Source: Ardenticatenaceae bacterium | Lineage (GTDB): Bacteria > Chloroflexota > Anaerolineae > Promineifilales > Promineifilaceae | NCBI GenBank assembly: GCA_020634415.1 | Contig: JACKBT010000023.1 | Coordinates: forward strand, 1-64,000 | Reading direction: 5' to 3' | DNA length: 64,000 nt | Shown: positions 42,770-51,623 of the stretch, in pieces | Numbering within the stretch: the first letter of the stretch is position 1 | How the letters are laid out: every line of letters starts with the position of its first letter | Translations under genes and position numbers: made by a program | Notes under the pieces: generated by a model | The model's input: the letters and a program-made list of their open reading frames with translations, nothing else | The model's database searches: none | What the model was told of the DNA's origin: nothing

Positions 42770-45450
42770 CAGTTTTCCTTTCCACGAAGGGCAGCATCAT
42801 CTTCAACATCATTTCCCAATTTTACCACGCCCCGCTTCCCGTCCACCCGCACCCACTCACCATCTACAATCAATCGGGTCGCCCGCCGACAACTAATCAC
42901 CGCCGGAATGCCATACTCCCGCGCCGTCGCCGCCGCGTGCTGCCCCAACGACCCCTCCTCCAAAACCAGCCCCGCCAACTGCGGAAAATACGGTGTCCAC
43001 AACGGCCCCGCATTTTGCGCCACCAAAATCGTGCCCGGTGCCAATTCCGGCAGCGGCTCTCCTAGCCCCACCACACAAGCCCGCCCCACCGCCACCCCCG
43101 CACTCGCCCCCAGGCCAACGAGACGGCCGTTTTCCTCCCCAGCCTCTCCTACATTCACCTCATCCACCAACGGCGGACGCAGCGGCAAACCCGCCTCCGG
43201 CAGCCCCAAAATCGGCGGCGGCACCATCTGCGCCCACCGCCGCCATGCTGCCTTGCGTGTGGCAATAACTTGTTGCAGTGGCACCTCCCCCCGCAGTGCC
43301 GCCTCAATCTCAGCAAACTCCAGCCAAAACACATCTGCCATATCCGGCAAAAAGCCCTGCGCCACCAGCCACCGCGCCGCCGCCATCACCGCCAGCCGCA
43401 GCTGCCCCTGCGCCACCTGCTCAATCCAATGATTGTGATCCTCCAGCCCCACCACCATCTGACGAGCATAGGCCAATTGATGCTGGAATTGGGTGACGGC
43501 CGTTTCATCCCCACACGCCGCACACAACTCAGCCACCTGCTCGTCCCGCGCCCGCCGCCGCCGCGCCCGCACCACCGCTGGTGCCTCCGCCGCCCCCAAA
43601 TAAGAGCGCACCAAAGCCAGCACCCGCTCCGGCTCCTCCTGCCACGTCGGCGTCATAATCGTCATCTCCGAGCCGTAGCCATGCCCCATGCGCTCGCCAT
43701 ATTCGGCCAGCAAATCGGCCAGCTTCGCCCGAAACGCCGCCGCCGCCGGCAAAGCCGCCAGCCGCGCCATCACATCCTCAGGCATCTCCAGCAGCAGTTG
43801 GGCAACAGCCCGCCCTGAGCTTGTGGAAGCGGCCGTTGGCCCCTGCGCCACCTGCGCCAATTCATACAAACCATCAATCAACCGCGTCAGCTGACTCTCC
43901 TCCCCATCCAGTAGTTGATACGCGGCCGTTTGCGCCGCCACCCCCGTCAGCCCCGAAACGGCCGTAAACGCCTCAAAAAAAGCCTGCCCCGGCCGGAACA
44001 CAATACGCGGATGAATCGCCAGGCCATACCGCGCCACCGCCTGCGCCCGCGCCAGATGGTCGGCCAAAGCCGGGCCATCGGCCGTTTCCCCCGCCCACGA
44101 ACGAAGCTGCACCGCCTGCCGCACCATCTCCGGCCCCCAATAGTCCCACGAAGTCCAGCCCACCGTTTGCAGCCGCTCCTGCAAATCGGCAAACACCTGC
44201 TGCCGCAAAGCCATATCAGCCGCCGTCAGGCCCAACGAAGCCCGCCGCCAGTAGGTACGGCCGTTCCACATCCGCCACACCTCATGCCGATCCGCCCCCA
44301 AGTAGCGGCACGTCTCCTCGCGGATGCTCTCCCGCAAGGCCATAAAATCATGTGCCAACGGCAGCGGCGGCTCGGCCCCGGCGCAATGCTCTGTGAGCTG
44401 CCAAAAATAGCGCCGCTCGGCCTCATCCTGCCATGTTACCGGGAAAGGCGGGGCCGCCCCCATCCCCACTGGCAGCCCCGTCAACGGCCGACTTTGCAGC
44501 AGCCAAAAACGGCCGTCCGCCACCGCCCATTCCACATCTTGAGGACGGCCATACACCTGCTCCACCGCCAGCCCAAACGCCGCCACCCGCCTCACCCACC
44601 CCTCCGGCAAACAAGCCGCCCGCCGCTTATCGGCATTGGCGAGAGGGAAGAGGGAAGTGACGCCCCTCCCCTCTCGCCTCTCGCCTCTCACCCATCCCAC
44701 CCTCTCCCCCTTCTCCACAATCCGCTGCTTTTCCAGGCCAAGATTGCGCCGCTGCACCCAGTAGGAATCAGTCGCAACCGACCCCTCCACCACACCCACG
44801 CCCAGCCCCCAGGCAGCGTTAATAACCATCACCTCATCCCGCGCCTGAATGGGGTCAACCGTCAAACAGACACCGGCGCACTCAGCCTCAATCATGGGCT
44901 GAATAAGAACCGCCATGCCCTCGTCCCCGCTCAACGCGCCGTGCTGGGCGCGATCAAACAGGGCGTGGGGGCTAAAAAAGGAGAGCCAGCAGGTGCGGAT
45001 GGCCTCAGCAACGGCCGTTTTCCCCCGCACCCCCAACAGCGTGGCATACTGCCCGGCAAAGCTGGCATCCCCCCGATCCTCAGCAGTGGCGGAGGAGCGA
45101 ACGGCGAGCGGAGATTGGCGATTGGAGACTGGAGATTGGAGATTGGTGGCGAATAATCTCCAGTCCCCAATCTCTAATTCTGGCAGCGGGACATCTTGCA
45201 AAAGCGTGAGGATATTTTCACTGGCAGTAACGGCCGTTGCCACCACCTGCGCCTCAATCAGTTGACATAAGCGTTCAATTTCACTCTGGTAAGGGGCGAT
45301 GGCGGCGTGGAAAACGGCCGTTGTCACACAAACCCCCGGCGGCACAGGAAAACCCGCCGCCAAAAGCTCCCCCAACGCCGCCGCCTTGCCCCCCACCAGA
45401 GCCGCATCCTCCTGCCTCACCTCAGCCAACGGTACAAGCCATTCATCCAT
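42769..45450 (-). CDS. PEP synthase/rifampicin phosphotransferase-like protein
   Basis: 893 residues. Order: N-terminal ATP-grasp domain (GGKAAALGELLAAGFPVPPG, LAVRSSATAEDRGDASFAGQ, VEWAVADGRFWLLQSRPLTG), a long middle domain, and a swivelling phosphohistidine domain at the very C-terminus (LEEGSLGQHAAATAREYGIPAV, phosphorylated His). The PEP-binding barrel of true PEP synthase is absent, as in rifampicin phosphotransferase (RPH), whose length and order this matches. The residue before the phospho-His is Gln, where Ser or Thr-Ser is usual. Two in-frame repeat insertions lie in the ATP-grasp part: IGDWRLF...SPVSNRQSP near 95-115, and RGERREGRG near 255. Whether it inactivates rifamycins is unproven. 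Confidence 0.82.
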   Translation of the reverse strand: MDEWLVPLAEVRQEDAALVGGKAAALGELLAAGFPVPPGVCVTTAVFHAAIAPYQSEIERLCQLIEAQVVATAVTASENILTLLQDVPLPELEIGDWRLFATNLQSPVSNRQSPLAVRSSATAEDRGDASFAGQYATLLGVRGKTAVAEAIRTCWLSFFSPHALFDRAQHGALSGDEGMAVLIQPMIEAECAGVCLTVDPIQARDEVMVINAAWGLGVGVVEGSVATDSYWVQRRNLGLEKQRIVEKGERVGWVRGERREGRGVTSLFPLANADKRRAACLPEGWVRRVAAFGLAVEQVYGRPQDVEWAVADGRFWLLQSRPLTGLPVGMGAAPPFPVTWQDEAERRYFWQLTEHCAGAEPPLPLAHDFMALRESIREETCRYLGADRHEVWRMWNGRTYWRRASLGLTAADMALRQQVFADLQERLQTVGWTSWDYWGPEMVRQAVQLRSWAGETADGPALADHLARAQAVARYGLAIHPRIVFRPGQAFFEAFTAVSGLTGVAAQTAAYQLLDGEESQLTRLIDGLYELAQVAQGPTAASTSSGRAVAQLLLEMPEDVMARLAALPAAAAFRAKLADLLAEYGERMGHGYGSEMTIMTPTWQEEPERVLALVRSYLGAAEAPAVVRARRRRARDEQVAELCAACGDETAVTQFQHQLAYARQMVVGLEDHNHWIEQVAQGQLRLAVMAAARWLVAQGFLPDMADVFWLEFAEIEAALRGEVPLQQVIATRKAAWRRWAQMVPPPILGLPEAGLPLRPPLVDEVNVGEAGEENGRLVGLGASAGVAVGRACVVGLGEPLPELAPGTILVAQNAGPLWTPYFPQLAGLVLEEGSLGQHAAATAREYGIPAVISCRRATRLIVDGEWVRVDGKRGVVKLGNDVEDDAALRGKEN
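44640..44698. repeat. GAGAGG/CCTCTC repeat inside the RPH-like gene
   Basis: GAGAGGGAAGAGGGAAGTGA left, CCCCTCCCCTCTCGCCTCTC right, with units like those at 58603-58671. It encodes the Arg/Gly/Glu-rich RGERREGRG segment. Confidence 0.75.
45109..45179. repeat. heptamer-like repeat dyad inside the RPH-like gene
   Basis: GGAGATTGGCGATTGGAGAC and GGAGATTGGAGATTGG units left, AATCTCCAGTCCCCAATCTC right. In frame, just before the conserved ATP-grasp phrase AVRSSATAED. Confidence 0.85.
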
Positions 45451-45490
45451 AACATCCCTTCACCAAACTACACTGACCTCTGAATCCAAG

Positions 45491-45550
45491 TGCTGTGGCC
45501 GGCCTCCTGGCCGAGCCACCCGTCTGGCTCGGTGTGACACCGACCAGAGC
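45491..45550. repeat. dispersed palindrome, GGCCGG...CCGACCAGAGC family, copy 1
   Basis: TGCTGTGGCCGGCCTCCTGG ... CTGGCTCGGTGTGACACCGACCAGAGC. Two relatives lie at 54351-54411 and 60301-60360. All three share GGCCGG, GCTGGCTC (or CTGGCTC) and a CCAGA end. Confidence 0.75.
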
Positions 45551-45585
45551 AACTGCGTAAGTCTTACTTAAATTCTAAATCCTGC

Positions 45586-46134
45586 TCACTGCTTACTAAT
45601 GGCTGCCCTCTCCGCCTGCGTCCGAATGGTCATGATCTGGCCGCGATGTTCCGTTTCATGCTGGATGAGGTGATGCAGCACCCACTCTGGCGTGCAGCTG
45701 TAGTTCTCAAAGTGGCGCACACGGCGGAAATCGGCCAGGTCCATCTGGCGAAAGGTTTGCAACAGGTAATGGCGGGCGCGATCCAAAACGTGGAGATGCT
45801 CCTCGAGGGAACGGCCGTTCACCACCGTCAACCGTCCACTCCCATCCCGCACATCCCAACAGATCAACTCCGCCAATTCTGGCGCAAACGGGCTAGACTC
45901 CAACACCTCGGTATACAACCAATCCACCTCAATCGCCGCAATATGATACAGCAGCGTGCCAATACTGTTCTCATGCGGCATGGCAAAATCAATCACCCCC
46001 TGCTCCAGCCCCGCCAGCCTCTCCTGCAAACGCTGGCGGGCCACTTCCAGCAGCCACACCATACGGCCGATTTCCGGTACACACCCCTCCACCACCTCCA
46101 CTGCCAACGGCTTGTTATCCCAATCCTCACGCAT
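45586..46134 (-). CDS. DinB family protein
   Basis: 182 residues from ATG 46134. A four-helix DinB/YfiT-like fold is indicated by VWLLEVARQRLQERL, ENSIGTLLYHIAAIEVDWLY (first metal His) and WVLHHLIQHETEHRGQIMTI, which supplies the second and third His ligands. Such enzymes use bacillithiol, mycothiol or glutathione in detoxifying transferase reactions. GGGAG five bases before ATG 46134 is a good ribosome site; the longer frame from 46230 begins inside a palindromic repeat and is rejected. Surrounded by palindromes on both sides. Confidence 0.83.
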   Translation of the reverse strand: MREDWDNKPLAVEVVEGCVPEIGRMVWLLEVARQRLQERLAGLEQGVIDFAMPHENSIGTLLYHIAAIEVDWLYTEVLESSPFAPELAELICWDVRDGSGRLTVVNGRSLEEHLHVLDRARHYLLQTFRQMDLADFRRVRHFENYSCTPEWVLHHLIQHETEHRGQIMTIRTQAERAAISKQ

Positions 46135-46226
46135 TGTGGTCTCCCTATCAACCTGGCGGAGATTGGGCCAATCTTGTTGGAGATTAAAAATTACATCGGT
46201 AATAAATTCCGGCGGTTGAAACCACA

Positions 46227-46296
46227 GCAACGACTACCAAGTCGGCCTACGCCGACTGAGACTCAGCCCGCGTAGGCGGGCTTCGTAGTCGTTGCT
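46227..46296. repeat. long palindromic element, AGCAACGACTAC...GTAGTCGTTGCT
   Basis: 12-base perfect terminal arms (46227-46238, 46285-46296) enclose two inner hairpins (GTCGGCCTACGCCGAC and CCCGCGTAGGCGGG). Flanked by GCGAATTCATTCGC, itself a palindrome. A dispersed structural repeat or small non-autonomous element. Confidence 0.8.
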
Positions 46297-46380
46297 GCGA
46301 ATTCATTCGCCCAGTTTTATTGCCGGATTATTTTCTTAAAAACCAAGAAGCTTGGGCCAATCTGCAAACCGCCATCTTAT

Positions 46381-48096
46381 CTACGAACTAAAAGTCGTCT
46401 GTTCCTGCCACAACTGCTGGAACAGACCCGGCTCCTTAACCAGGGTGGCAAAGCAGCCGCGCTGGGCGATACGGCCGTTCGCCACCACCAAAATCTCATC
46501 GGCCGTTTGCACCGTTTGCAGGCGATGGGCAATCACAATCACCGTTCTGCCCTGCAAAAAGCGGCGCATATTGTCCGTCACAAACCGCTCCGTCACGCTG
46601 TCCAAAGCGGCCGTTGGCTCATCCAAAATGATAATCTGCGGCTGATGCAGCAGCACACGGGCAAAGGCCAGCCGCTGCCGCTCGCCGCCCGACAGCTTGA
46701 GACCGCGCTCGCCAACGGCCGTTTCCAACCCATCCGGCAATCTATCCACCAACGCCAGCAAATCCACCTGCTGCAAAGCCTGCCGAACCACCTCCTCCGC
46801 CAGCACCGCCTCAAACAGCAAATTCTCGCGGATCGTGCCATCAAACACGGGCGGCTCTTGGGGGATATAGGCCACCTGCTGATAAAAAGAGCGCAAATCT
46901 ACGGCGGCTAAATCCTGGCCGTCTATGAGAATACGGCCGTTATCCGGCTTAAACAGATGCAGCAGCAGGCGCACCAGCGTAGATTTGCCACTGCCGCTCG
47001 TGCCTACCAGTGCTGTCGTCTTTCCGCCCGCTAACCTCAGATTCAAATCAGACAATACAGCTACCTCATCGAAAGCGAAATCCACCTGTTGGAACTCAAT
47101 TGTGCCCGATGACAATTGCAAGGGAGATGTGCGCGTCAACCCCTCATCCTCCGGCTGGGCCAGAAAGGACTCAAAGCGGCGAAAGGCAACGACATCCATC
47201 TTATAGTTGACATAAGCCATGCTGAAGGTGGAAATGGGATACCCCACCTCGCGGATAAATGTGACCAGCGCCACCAGCGTGCCTACCGTCGAAAGCCCCA
47301 AAATTATCTGGTTCACCTGCCGCACAATGACGATGATTTCCAAAATAAAAATGAGGAAGGCGAAACCGGTGAAAAACAGCTCCTGCACCAGTTGGATTTT
47401 GGCCTGAGAGCGCACAATTTTGTCAGAGATGGCTTTAACGCGGTTGTATTCGTGGTGGAAACGGCCGTTTACCCGAAACACCACCAACTCCATAAAACCA
47501 CGCACAGAGAACTTAGAAAAATCCTCCTGCTGGCTCAACATCTTGTCCATCTCCCGCTGCAAAGTCACCATGAGGTAGTAAGAAAGGAAAAAGAGGATGA
47601 TGTACAGGCCCAAAATAATCAGCAGCAGCGTCTGGTCATAGTAGCCGATGAAGCCGAAGGTGATGACGATGCTGGGGATGATGGAGCGGACGATTTGCAG
47701 ATAGAAGCCGTTGAGGATGTTTTTGGCCCCCGTCGCCCCATTTTCAATGACCTGAATGAGATTGCCCGTGCCTAAGGTCTGGTAGGCCAGGTAATCTATG
47801 TGCATGATCTTTTTCATGGCGCGGAGTTTGGTCCACAGATACGCGCCGTTGTTGAGGATGCTGCGCGGGTAGCCTTCCAGGTAGATGAGCAGGTAGTTAA
47901 CGGCCGTTAACCCCACAAACCAGCCCAACGGCCACCACAACGGGGCCAACGTCCGCACCGCCACCACCTCATCCAGCAAACGCTGAAAAAAGACAATCGT
48001 ATACAGCCCCACAAACGTCTGCGAGATGCCGACGATCAGAAAAATGACCAGCGGGCGCCAATAGCGGCGGCAAATTCCCAGCAAATGCTGCTTCAC
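46381..48096 (-). CDS. ABC transporter, fused permease and ATPase
   Basis: 571 residues. An N-terminal membrane domain of six helices (about 15-310) is followed by an ATPase domain with Walker A GTSGSGKSTL, signature LSGGERQ, Walker B IIILDEPTAALD and switch His in VIAHRL, all intact. Type IV (exporter) half-transporters of this shape move lipids, peptides or drugs out of the cell as dimers. It stands six bases from the start of the following acetyltransferase gene (48102 end), so the two are probably one operon with the acetyltransferase first. Confidence 0.92.
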   Translation of the reverse strand: MKQHLLGICRRYWRPLVIFLIVGISQTFVGLYTIVFFQRLLDEVVAVRTLAPLWWPLGWFVGLTAVNYLLIYLEGYPRSILNNGAYLWTKLRAMKKIMHIDYLAYQTLGTGNLIQVIENGATGAKNILNGFYLQIVRSIIPSIVITFGFIGYYDQTLLLIILGLYIILFFLSYYLMVTLQREMDKMLSQQEDFSKFSVRGFMELVVFRVNGRFHHEYNRVKAISDKIVRSQAKIQLVQELFFTGFAFLIFILEIIVIVRQVNQIILGLSTVGTLVALVTFIREVGYPISTFSMAYVNYKMDVVAFRRFESFLAQPEDEGLTRTSPLQLSSGTIEFQQVDFAFDEVAVLSDLNLRLAGGKTTALVGTSGSGKSTLVRLLLHLFKPDNGRILIDGQDLAAVDLRSFYQQVAYIPQEPPVFDGTIRENLLFEAVLAEEVVRQALQQVDLLALVDRLPDGLETAVGERGLKLSGGERQRLAFARVLLHQPQIIILDEPTAALDSVTERFVTDNMRRFLQGRTVIVIAHRLQTVQTADEILVVANGRIAQRGCFATLVKEPGLFQQLWQEQTTFSS

Positions 48097-48101
48097 ACGG
48101 C

Positions 48102-48890
48102 TTATTCGTTCGCCTCACGCTCCCAAAAATAGGGATACGTATAGGTCAACAGTTGAAAGCCCCGCTTCATCAAAATCGGGCGGCTCATATCACTGGCATC
48201 CACCGTCAAAAAGCGGTAGCCGCGCTGAATTGCCTCTTGGGCACGCACCGCCACCACCTGCGAGTACAAGCCCTTCTGGCGATATTTTGCCAGCGTCGCC
48301 CCACCCCACAAGCCCGCAAAACTGCTCTCTTGGGGAAAAGAAATCCAGGCCCCACAAACCGGTTTTCCCTCCACATAAGCGGCATAAATGCTCCAATAAT
48401 CCGGCTGCGCCACCAGATTCTCCTCCAACTGCGCTTGCAGCCAGCTAAAATCCTCGTCATACACCTGCTCCTGCACCTTCACCACATGGCTGATCTCTTC
48501 AGGCGTATAGAGGCGGCGAATATCGGCCGTTATCGGCCGTTGATACACCTCCGGCAGATTCGCCAAATCTAGCATCAGAAACGCTTCCTGCTCCTCCGGC
48601 ACAAAACCATGCGCGATCAACCGTTCGCCCAAATCGGCTGGCTCATCATGTTCATACAACTTCCATTCCAGCCCCGCCCCGCCCGTGCTGCGGTAATAAT
48701 CCAACTCTCGTTGGATGATGGCATCGGCGTTGTCTTCATTCAACTTGCTGTAAATAACAAAGCTGTACCGCTCTGGCCGATGGGCCATCGCCCGCACCGT
48801 CTCCGCTGTGACCTCACGCCGATAAGAGGGATGCTCGGCGTGAATCCGCTCCTGCTGATCGTACAATGCCAAAATTTCTTCTGTGTTCAT
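48102..48890 (-). CDS. GNAT N-acetyltransferase, paralogue A
   Basis: 262 residues from ATG 48890. The C-terminal half has the GNAT core: VCGAWISFPQESSFAGLWGGATLAKYRQKGLYSQVV, where KYRQKGLY binds the acetyl-CoA pyrophosphate. The first half is a specific family extension (NTEEILALYDQQERIHAEHP). It is a close paralogue of the gene at 50013. The upstream frame to 48974 is a translation of the heptamer repeat (GDWRLEIGDYQSPIS) and is excluded; AAGG lies before ATG 48890. Substrate unknown. Precedes the ABC transporter gene by six bases. Confidence 0.87.
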   Translation of the reverse strand: MNTEEILALYDQQERIHAEHPSYRREVTAETVRAMAHRPERYSFVIYSKLNEDNADAIIQRELDYYRSTGGAGLEWKLYEHDEPADLGERLIAHGFVPEEQEAFLMLDLANLPEVYQRPITADIRRLYTPEEISHVVKVQEQVYDEDFSWLQAQLEENLVAQPDYWSIYAAYVEGKPVCGAWISFPQESSFAGLWGGATLAKYRQKGLYSQVVAVRAQEAIQRGYRFLTVDASDMSRPILMKRGFQLLTYTYPYFWEREANE

Positions 48891-48907
48891 GAACCTTACC
48901 TTATTAA

Positions 48908-48972
48908 AGATTAGAGATTGGGGATTGGAGATTGGAGATTGATAGTCTCCAATCTCCAGTCTCCAATCTCCC
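48908..48972. repeat. heptamer-like repeat dyad (GGAGATT/AATCTCC)
   Basis: GATTAGAGATTGGGGATTGG and GGAGATTGGAGATTG units pair with GTCTCCAATCTCCAGTCTCC. It occupies the whole gap between the acetyltransferase and the APH-fold gene upstream of it. Confidence 0.88.
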
Positions 48973-48973
48973 A

Positions 48974-49978
48974 TTATGCCCGCAACGGCCGTATCAACTC
49001 CCCACTCGCCAAATACCGTTCAAACAGCGCGGTGTAAAAGGGAACGGCCGTTTCCCCCCACCACTGCCGATGATGCCGCGCCAAATGGTTATTCAACCAC
49101 AACAGCCGCCCCAATTGCAACACCGTCATATCCCCCGCCGGCCAATCCAGATGGGCCGTGTAGCCTTGTTGGAAGGCAGCAAACAGCACCTCATACTGCT
49201 CGGCCGTTGTCTCCTCCATCAAATCCAGCAGGGCCATTGCCATATCATGCAGCCGATAGCCCCACACCGTATCCTCAAAATCAAAGGGACAAAGCTGGCC
49301 GTGATGAATTTTGATATTGTCGTGCCACAAATCGCAATGAATCACCCGCAAATCGGCTGGATCAAGCCGCGCATATTCGGCCTCCACCCGCGCCCGAATC
49401 TCCTGAAAAACGGCCAACTGCGGCGGCGTATACACCGCCAACTGCGCCTCAGCCAACAGCACATCCGGTTCGCCGCGAGACAGAAAACGGGTGAATTTGC
49501 GCTTGGTAAACCCCGCTGGCGGCTGCCAGCTTGCCCCGTGCTGGTGCATTTTGGCAAACAGTTCACCCATCTGGTAAAGATTGGCGGTCGTCAGCCGCTT
49601 GCCCAGCAGCGTCCCTGGCAGCCAGCGCATAAGGGTGGCGTAATGGGGCTGGTCAATGCCCGGCACAGTGGTGGTGATGACGGCCGTTCCTTCTCGGCTC
49701 ACCTCCACTACCGGCACACAAATATCCGTATCCCGCGCCAATGCCGCCAGCCACATCGCCTCCGCCTGCAAATCGGTCAATGTGCGCCAGCCAGGGTAGG
49801 CGAGGCGAAGGGCAAATTGGTGGTGATCGGCCGTTTCCACCCGATAAATCAGATTCGTCGCCGTGCCCACCAAAGTCAAACCACACACATCCAGCTCATA
49901 CTGCGCCAGCGCATTCACCGCCAGCCCCCGCAGCCGCCGCAAGCGGCCCAATCGTGTTAACTGCTCATATGTTTTCAT
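48974..49978 (-). CDS. APH-fold phosphotransferase
   Basis: 334 residues from ATG 49978. VIHCDLWHDNIKIHHG is the catalytic loop (Asp, Asn) and LCPFDFEDTVWGYRLHDMAM the metal Asp loop of the aminoglycoside phosphotransferase/choline kinase fold. HQFALRLAYPG carries the N-lobe Arg in place of the more usual Lys. GGAAGTG lies just before ATG 49978; the longer frame to 50041 overlaps the upstream gene. Substrate unknown: homoserine, choline-like or antibiotic. It is sandwiched between two paralogous GNAT genes. Confidence 0.83.
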   Translation of the reverse strand: MKTYEQLTRLGRLRRLRGLAVNALAQYELDVCGLTLVGTATNLIYRVETADHHQFALRLAYPGWRTLTDLQAEAMWLAALARDTDICVPVVEVSREGTAVITTTVPGIDQPHYATLMRWLPGTLLGKRLTTANLYQMGELFAKMHQHGASWQPPAGFTKRKFTRFLSRGEPDVLLAEAQLAVYTPPQLAVFQEIRARVEAEYARLDPADLRVIHCDLWHDNIKIHHGQLCPFDFEDTVWGYRLHDMAMALLDLMEETTAEQYEVLFAAFQQGYTAHLDWPAGDMTVLQLGRLLWLNNHLARHHRQWWGETAVPFYTALFERYLASGELIRPLRA

Positions 49979-50012
49979 GCCACTTCCAACAAATTCCCTG
50001 GTCTTCCATCTT

Positions 50013-50810
50013 TTACGGTTCCGGCAGCCACACATACACATACGTATGCGTCAACGACCGAAAACCACGTTTTAGCAAAATTGGCCGACTCATGTCACCC
50101 GCATACACCAGCAAAAAACGATAGCCACGCGCCAGCGCCATCAGCGCCCGCGTCGCCACCATCTGCAAGTAGAGACCACGCTGCCGATACGCCTTGAGGG
50201 TGGCGCCACCTGACAGGGTAGCAAAGCTGCTTTTAGGTGGAAAGGAAATCCACGCACCACACACCAACTGACCTTCCGCATACGCCCCGTAAATCGCCCA
50301 GCCATCTGGTTCTAGCATCAGGTTCTCCTCTAGCTCCGTTTGCAACTGGCTAAAATCCTGGCCATAGACCTGGGCTTGCAACTGCACAAGCTGGCCTATT
50401 TCTTCCGATGTAACCAGACGACGAATTTGGTAATCAGCATCGGCCGTTATAGGTTGCTGATAAACCTCTGACCATTCCTGTAAATCGGCCACCAGCAGCC
50501 CTTCCTGCGCACCCGGCACAAAACCATGTTGGCGCAAACGCTCACCCAAATCGGCTGGCTCATCATGTTCATACAACATCCATTCCAACCCTGCCCCGCC
50601 CATGTTCGGGTAATAGGCTTTTTCGCGCTGGATAATCTCATCAGCGTTCGACTCATTTAATTGGCTATACATAACAAAATGAGGCTGGCTGGGGTCTTGG
50701 GAAATTAAACGCACCACTTCTGCTGTCATCTCCCGCTGGTACAAAGGCCGTTCTTTTCTTATTCGTTCCTGCTCATCATACAATGCCAAAATTTCTACTA
50801 TTTTCATCAC
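50013..50810 (-). CDS. GNAT N-acetyltransferase, paralogue B
   Basis: 265 residues. EILALYDEQERIRKERP, GGAGLEWMLYEHDEPADLGE, VCGAWISFPPKSSFA and KAYRQRGLY match the paralogue at 48102 nearly word for word, so a duplication is certain. The GNAT core lies in the C-terminal half; the first half is a specific extension. Its 3' end is 34 bases from the APH-fold gene start. MMK at the start offers two adjacent ATG codons. Substrate unknown. Confidence 0.88.
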   Translation of the reverse strand: MMKIVEILALYDEQERIRKERPLYQREMTAEVVRLISQDPSQPHFVMYSQLNESNADEIIQREKAYYPNMGGAGLEWMLYEHDEPADLGERLRQHGFVPGAQEGLLVADLQEWSEVYQQPITADADYQIRRLVTSEEIGQLVQLQAQVYGQDFSQLQTELEENLMLEPDGWAIYGAYAEGQLVCGAWISFPPKSSFATLSGGATLKAYRQRGLYLQMVATRALMALARGYRFLLVYAGDMSRPILLKRGFRSLTHTYVYVWLPEP

Positions 50811-50939
50811 ATTGTTTCCCCTTGCAGCCTCTTATCTCTTGCTCAAAGTTAGCCCATTTGCAGATATTCTCCACCTGCGTGCGGATGTTGGCCGCAAGGT
50901 TCCATACTTTCCCAATAACAGCTCATAATGCCCATAAAC

Positions 50940-51557
50940 CTACTGTTTCTTGGCCCGCTCAGTCTCCAGTCTCTCGTTTCCCATCTCCCAATCACCACTC
51001 AACAACCCATAAATTGCACTATCATGAAACGTGCCATCATCCTCCCACGAATGATTCCGCCGCGTGCCTTCACGCATAAAGCCCAACCGCTCCAACAGCC
51101 GTACCGAGCGGTGATTGTCGGCAATGGTGTAAGCCTCCACTCGATTGAGATTCATTTGGGTAAAGGCGAAGTTGAGAACGGCCGTTATCCCCTCCGTCGC
51201 GTACCCCTTGCCCCAATACACCCGCGCCAAATCATAACCCAATATCACCCGCCGGTTACGACGGCTCCAACGCCACAACCCAATCATCCCCATCACCCTA
51301 TCCTCCCCACCTCGCGTTATCCCCCAGACCAGACTCTCCTTATTCTCATACCCTGCCCGAATCTCATTGGCGATCAAGTCATGAACCCCATCTAAATCCA
51401 ACACCGGCCCGTTGTACTTTTGCACCTCAAAATCCCCAAACGAGACCAATACATCTGCCGCATCTGAATGCCCCACCTGCCGCAGCACCAGCCGCTCCGT
51501 CGTCAGCGTGGGAAACAGTGTAAAATCAAAAATCGCTCCACTCATCTTCAACCTCAT
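50940..51557 (-). CDS. RimJ/RimL-type GNAT N-acetyltransferase
   Basis: 205 residues. TERLVLRQV, GMIGLWRW, GYDLARVYWGKGYATEGI (acetyl-CoA loop WGKGYA), NHRSVRLLERLGF and EGTRRN are the diagnostic segments of the RimJ/RimL branch, which acetylates ribosomal protein N-termini or small amines including drugs. The C-terminal tail (SGDWEMGNERLETERAKKQ) is encoded by a heptamer repeat array (about 50961-50993), so the natural end may have been extended. Separate from the genes on both sides by about 130 and 48 bases. Confidence 0.88.
   Translation of the reverse strand: MRLKMSGAIFDFTLFPTLTTERLVLRQVGHSDAADVLVSFGDFEVQKYNGPVLDLDGVHDLIANEIRAGYENKESLVWGITRGGEDRVMGMIGLWRWSRRNRRVILGYDLARVYWGKGYATEGITAVLNFAFTQMNLNRVEAYTIADNHRSVRLLERLGFMREGTRRNHSWEDDGTFHDSAIYGLLSGDWEMGNERLETERAKKQ
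50961..50993. repeat. single-arm heptamer-like repeat in a GNAT 3' end
   Basis: AGTCTCCAGTCTCTCGTTTC and CCATCTCCCAATC units, degenerate, read as the C-terminal tail of the RimJ/RimL-type gene. Confidence 0.65.
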
Positions 51558-51565
51558 ACTTGGAT

Positions 51566-51623
51566 ATTAGACACGGGAAATTGGAGACTAATAATCTCCA
51601 ATCTCTAGTCTCCACTCTCCACC
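51566..51623. repeat. heptamer-like repeat dyad (GGAGACTA/AATCTCC)
   Basis: GAAATTGGAGACTA left and AATCTCCAATCTCTAGTCTC right, overlapping the 3' end of the next GNAT gene at 51605. Confidence 0.8.

Noticed and set aside
46135..46230. Longer start of the DinB protein
   Set aside because: It begins within a palindromic element, while ATG 46134 has a well-placed GGGAG.
48891..48974. Extended start of the GNAT at 48102
   Set aside because: The extra residues are a direct translation of the heptamer repeat (GDWRLEIGDY), and ATG 48890 has an AAGG site and matches its paralogue.
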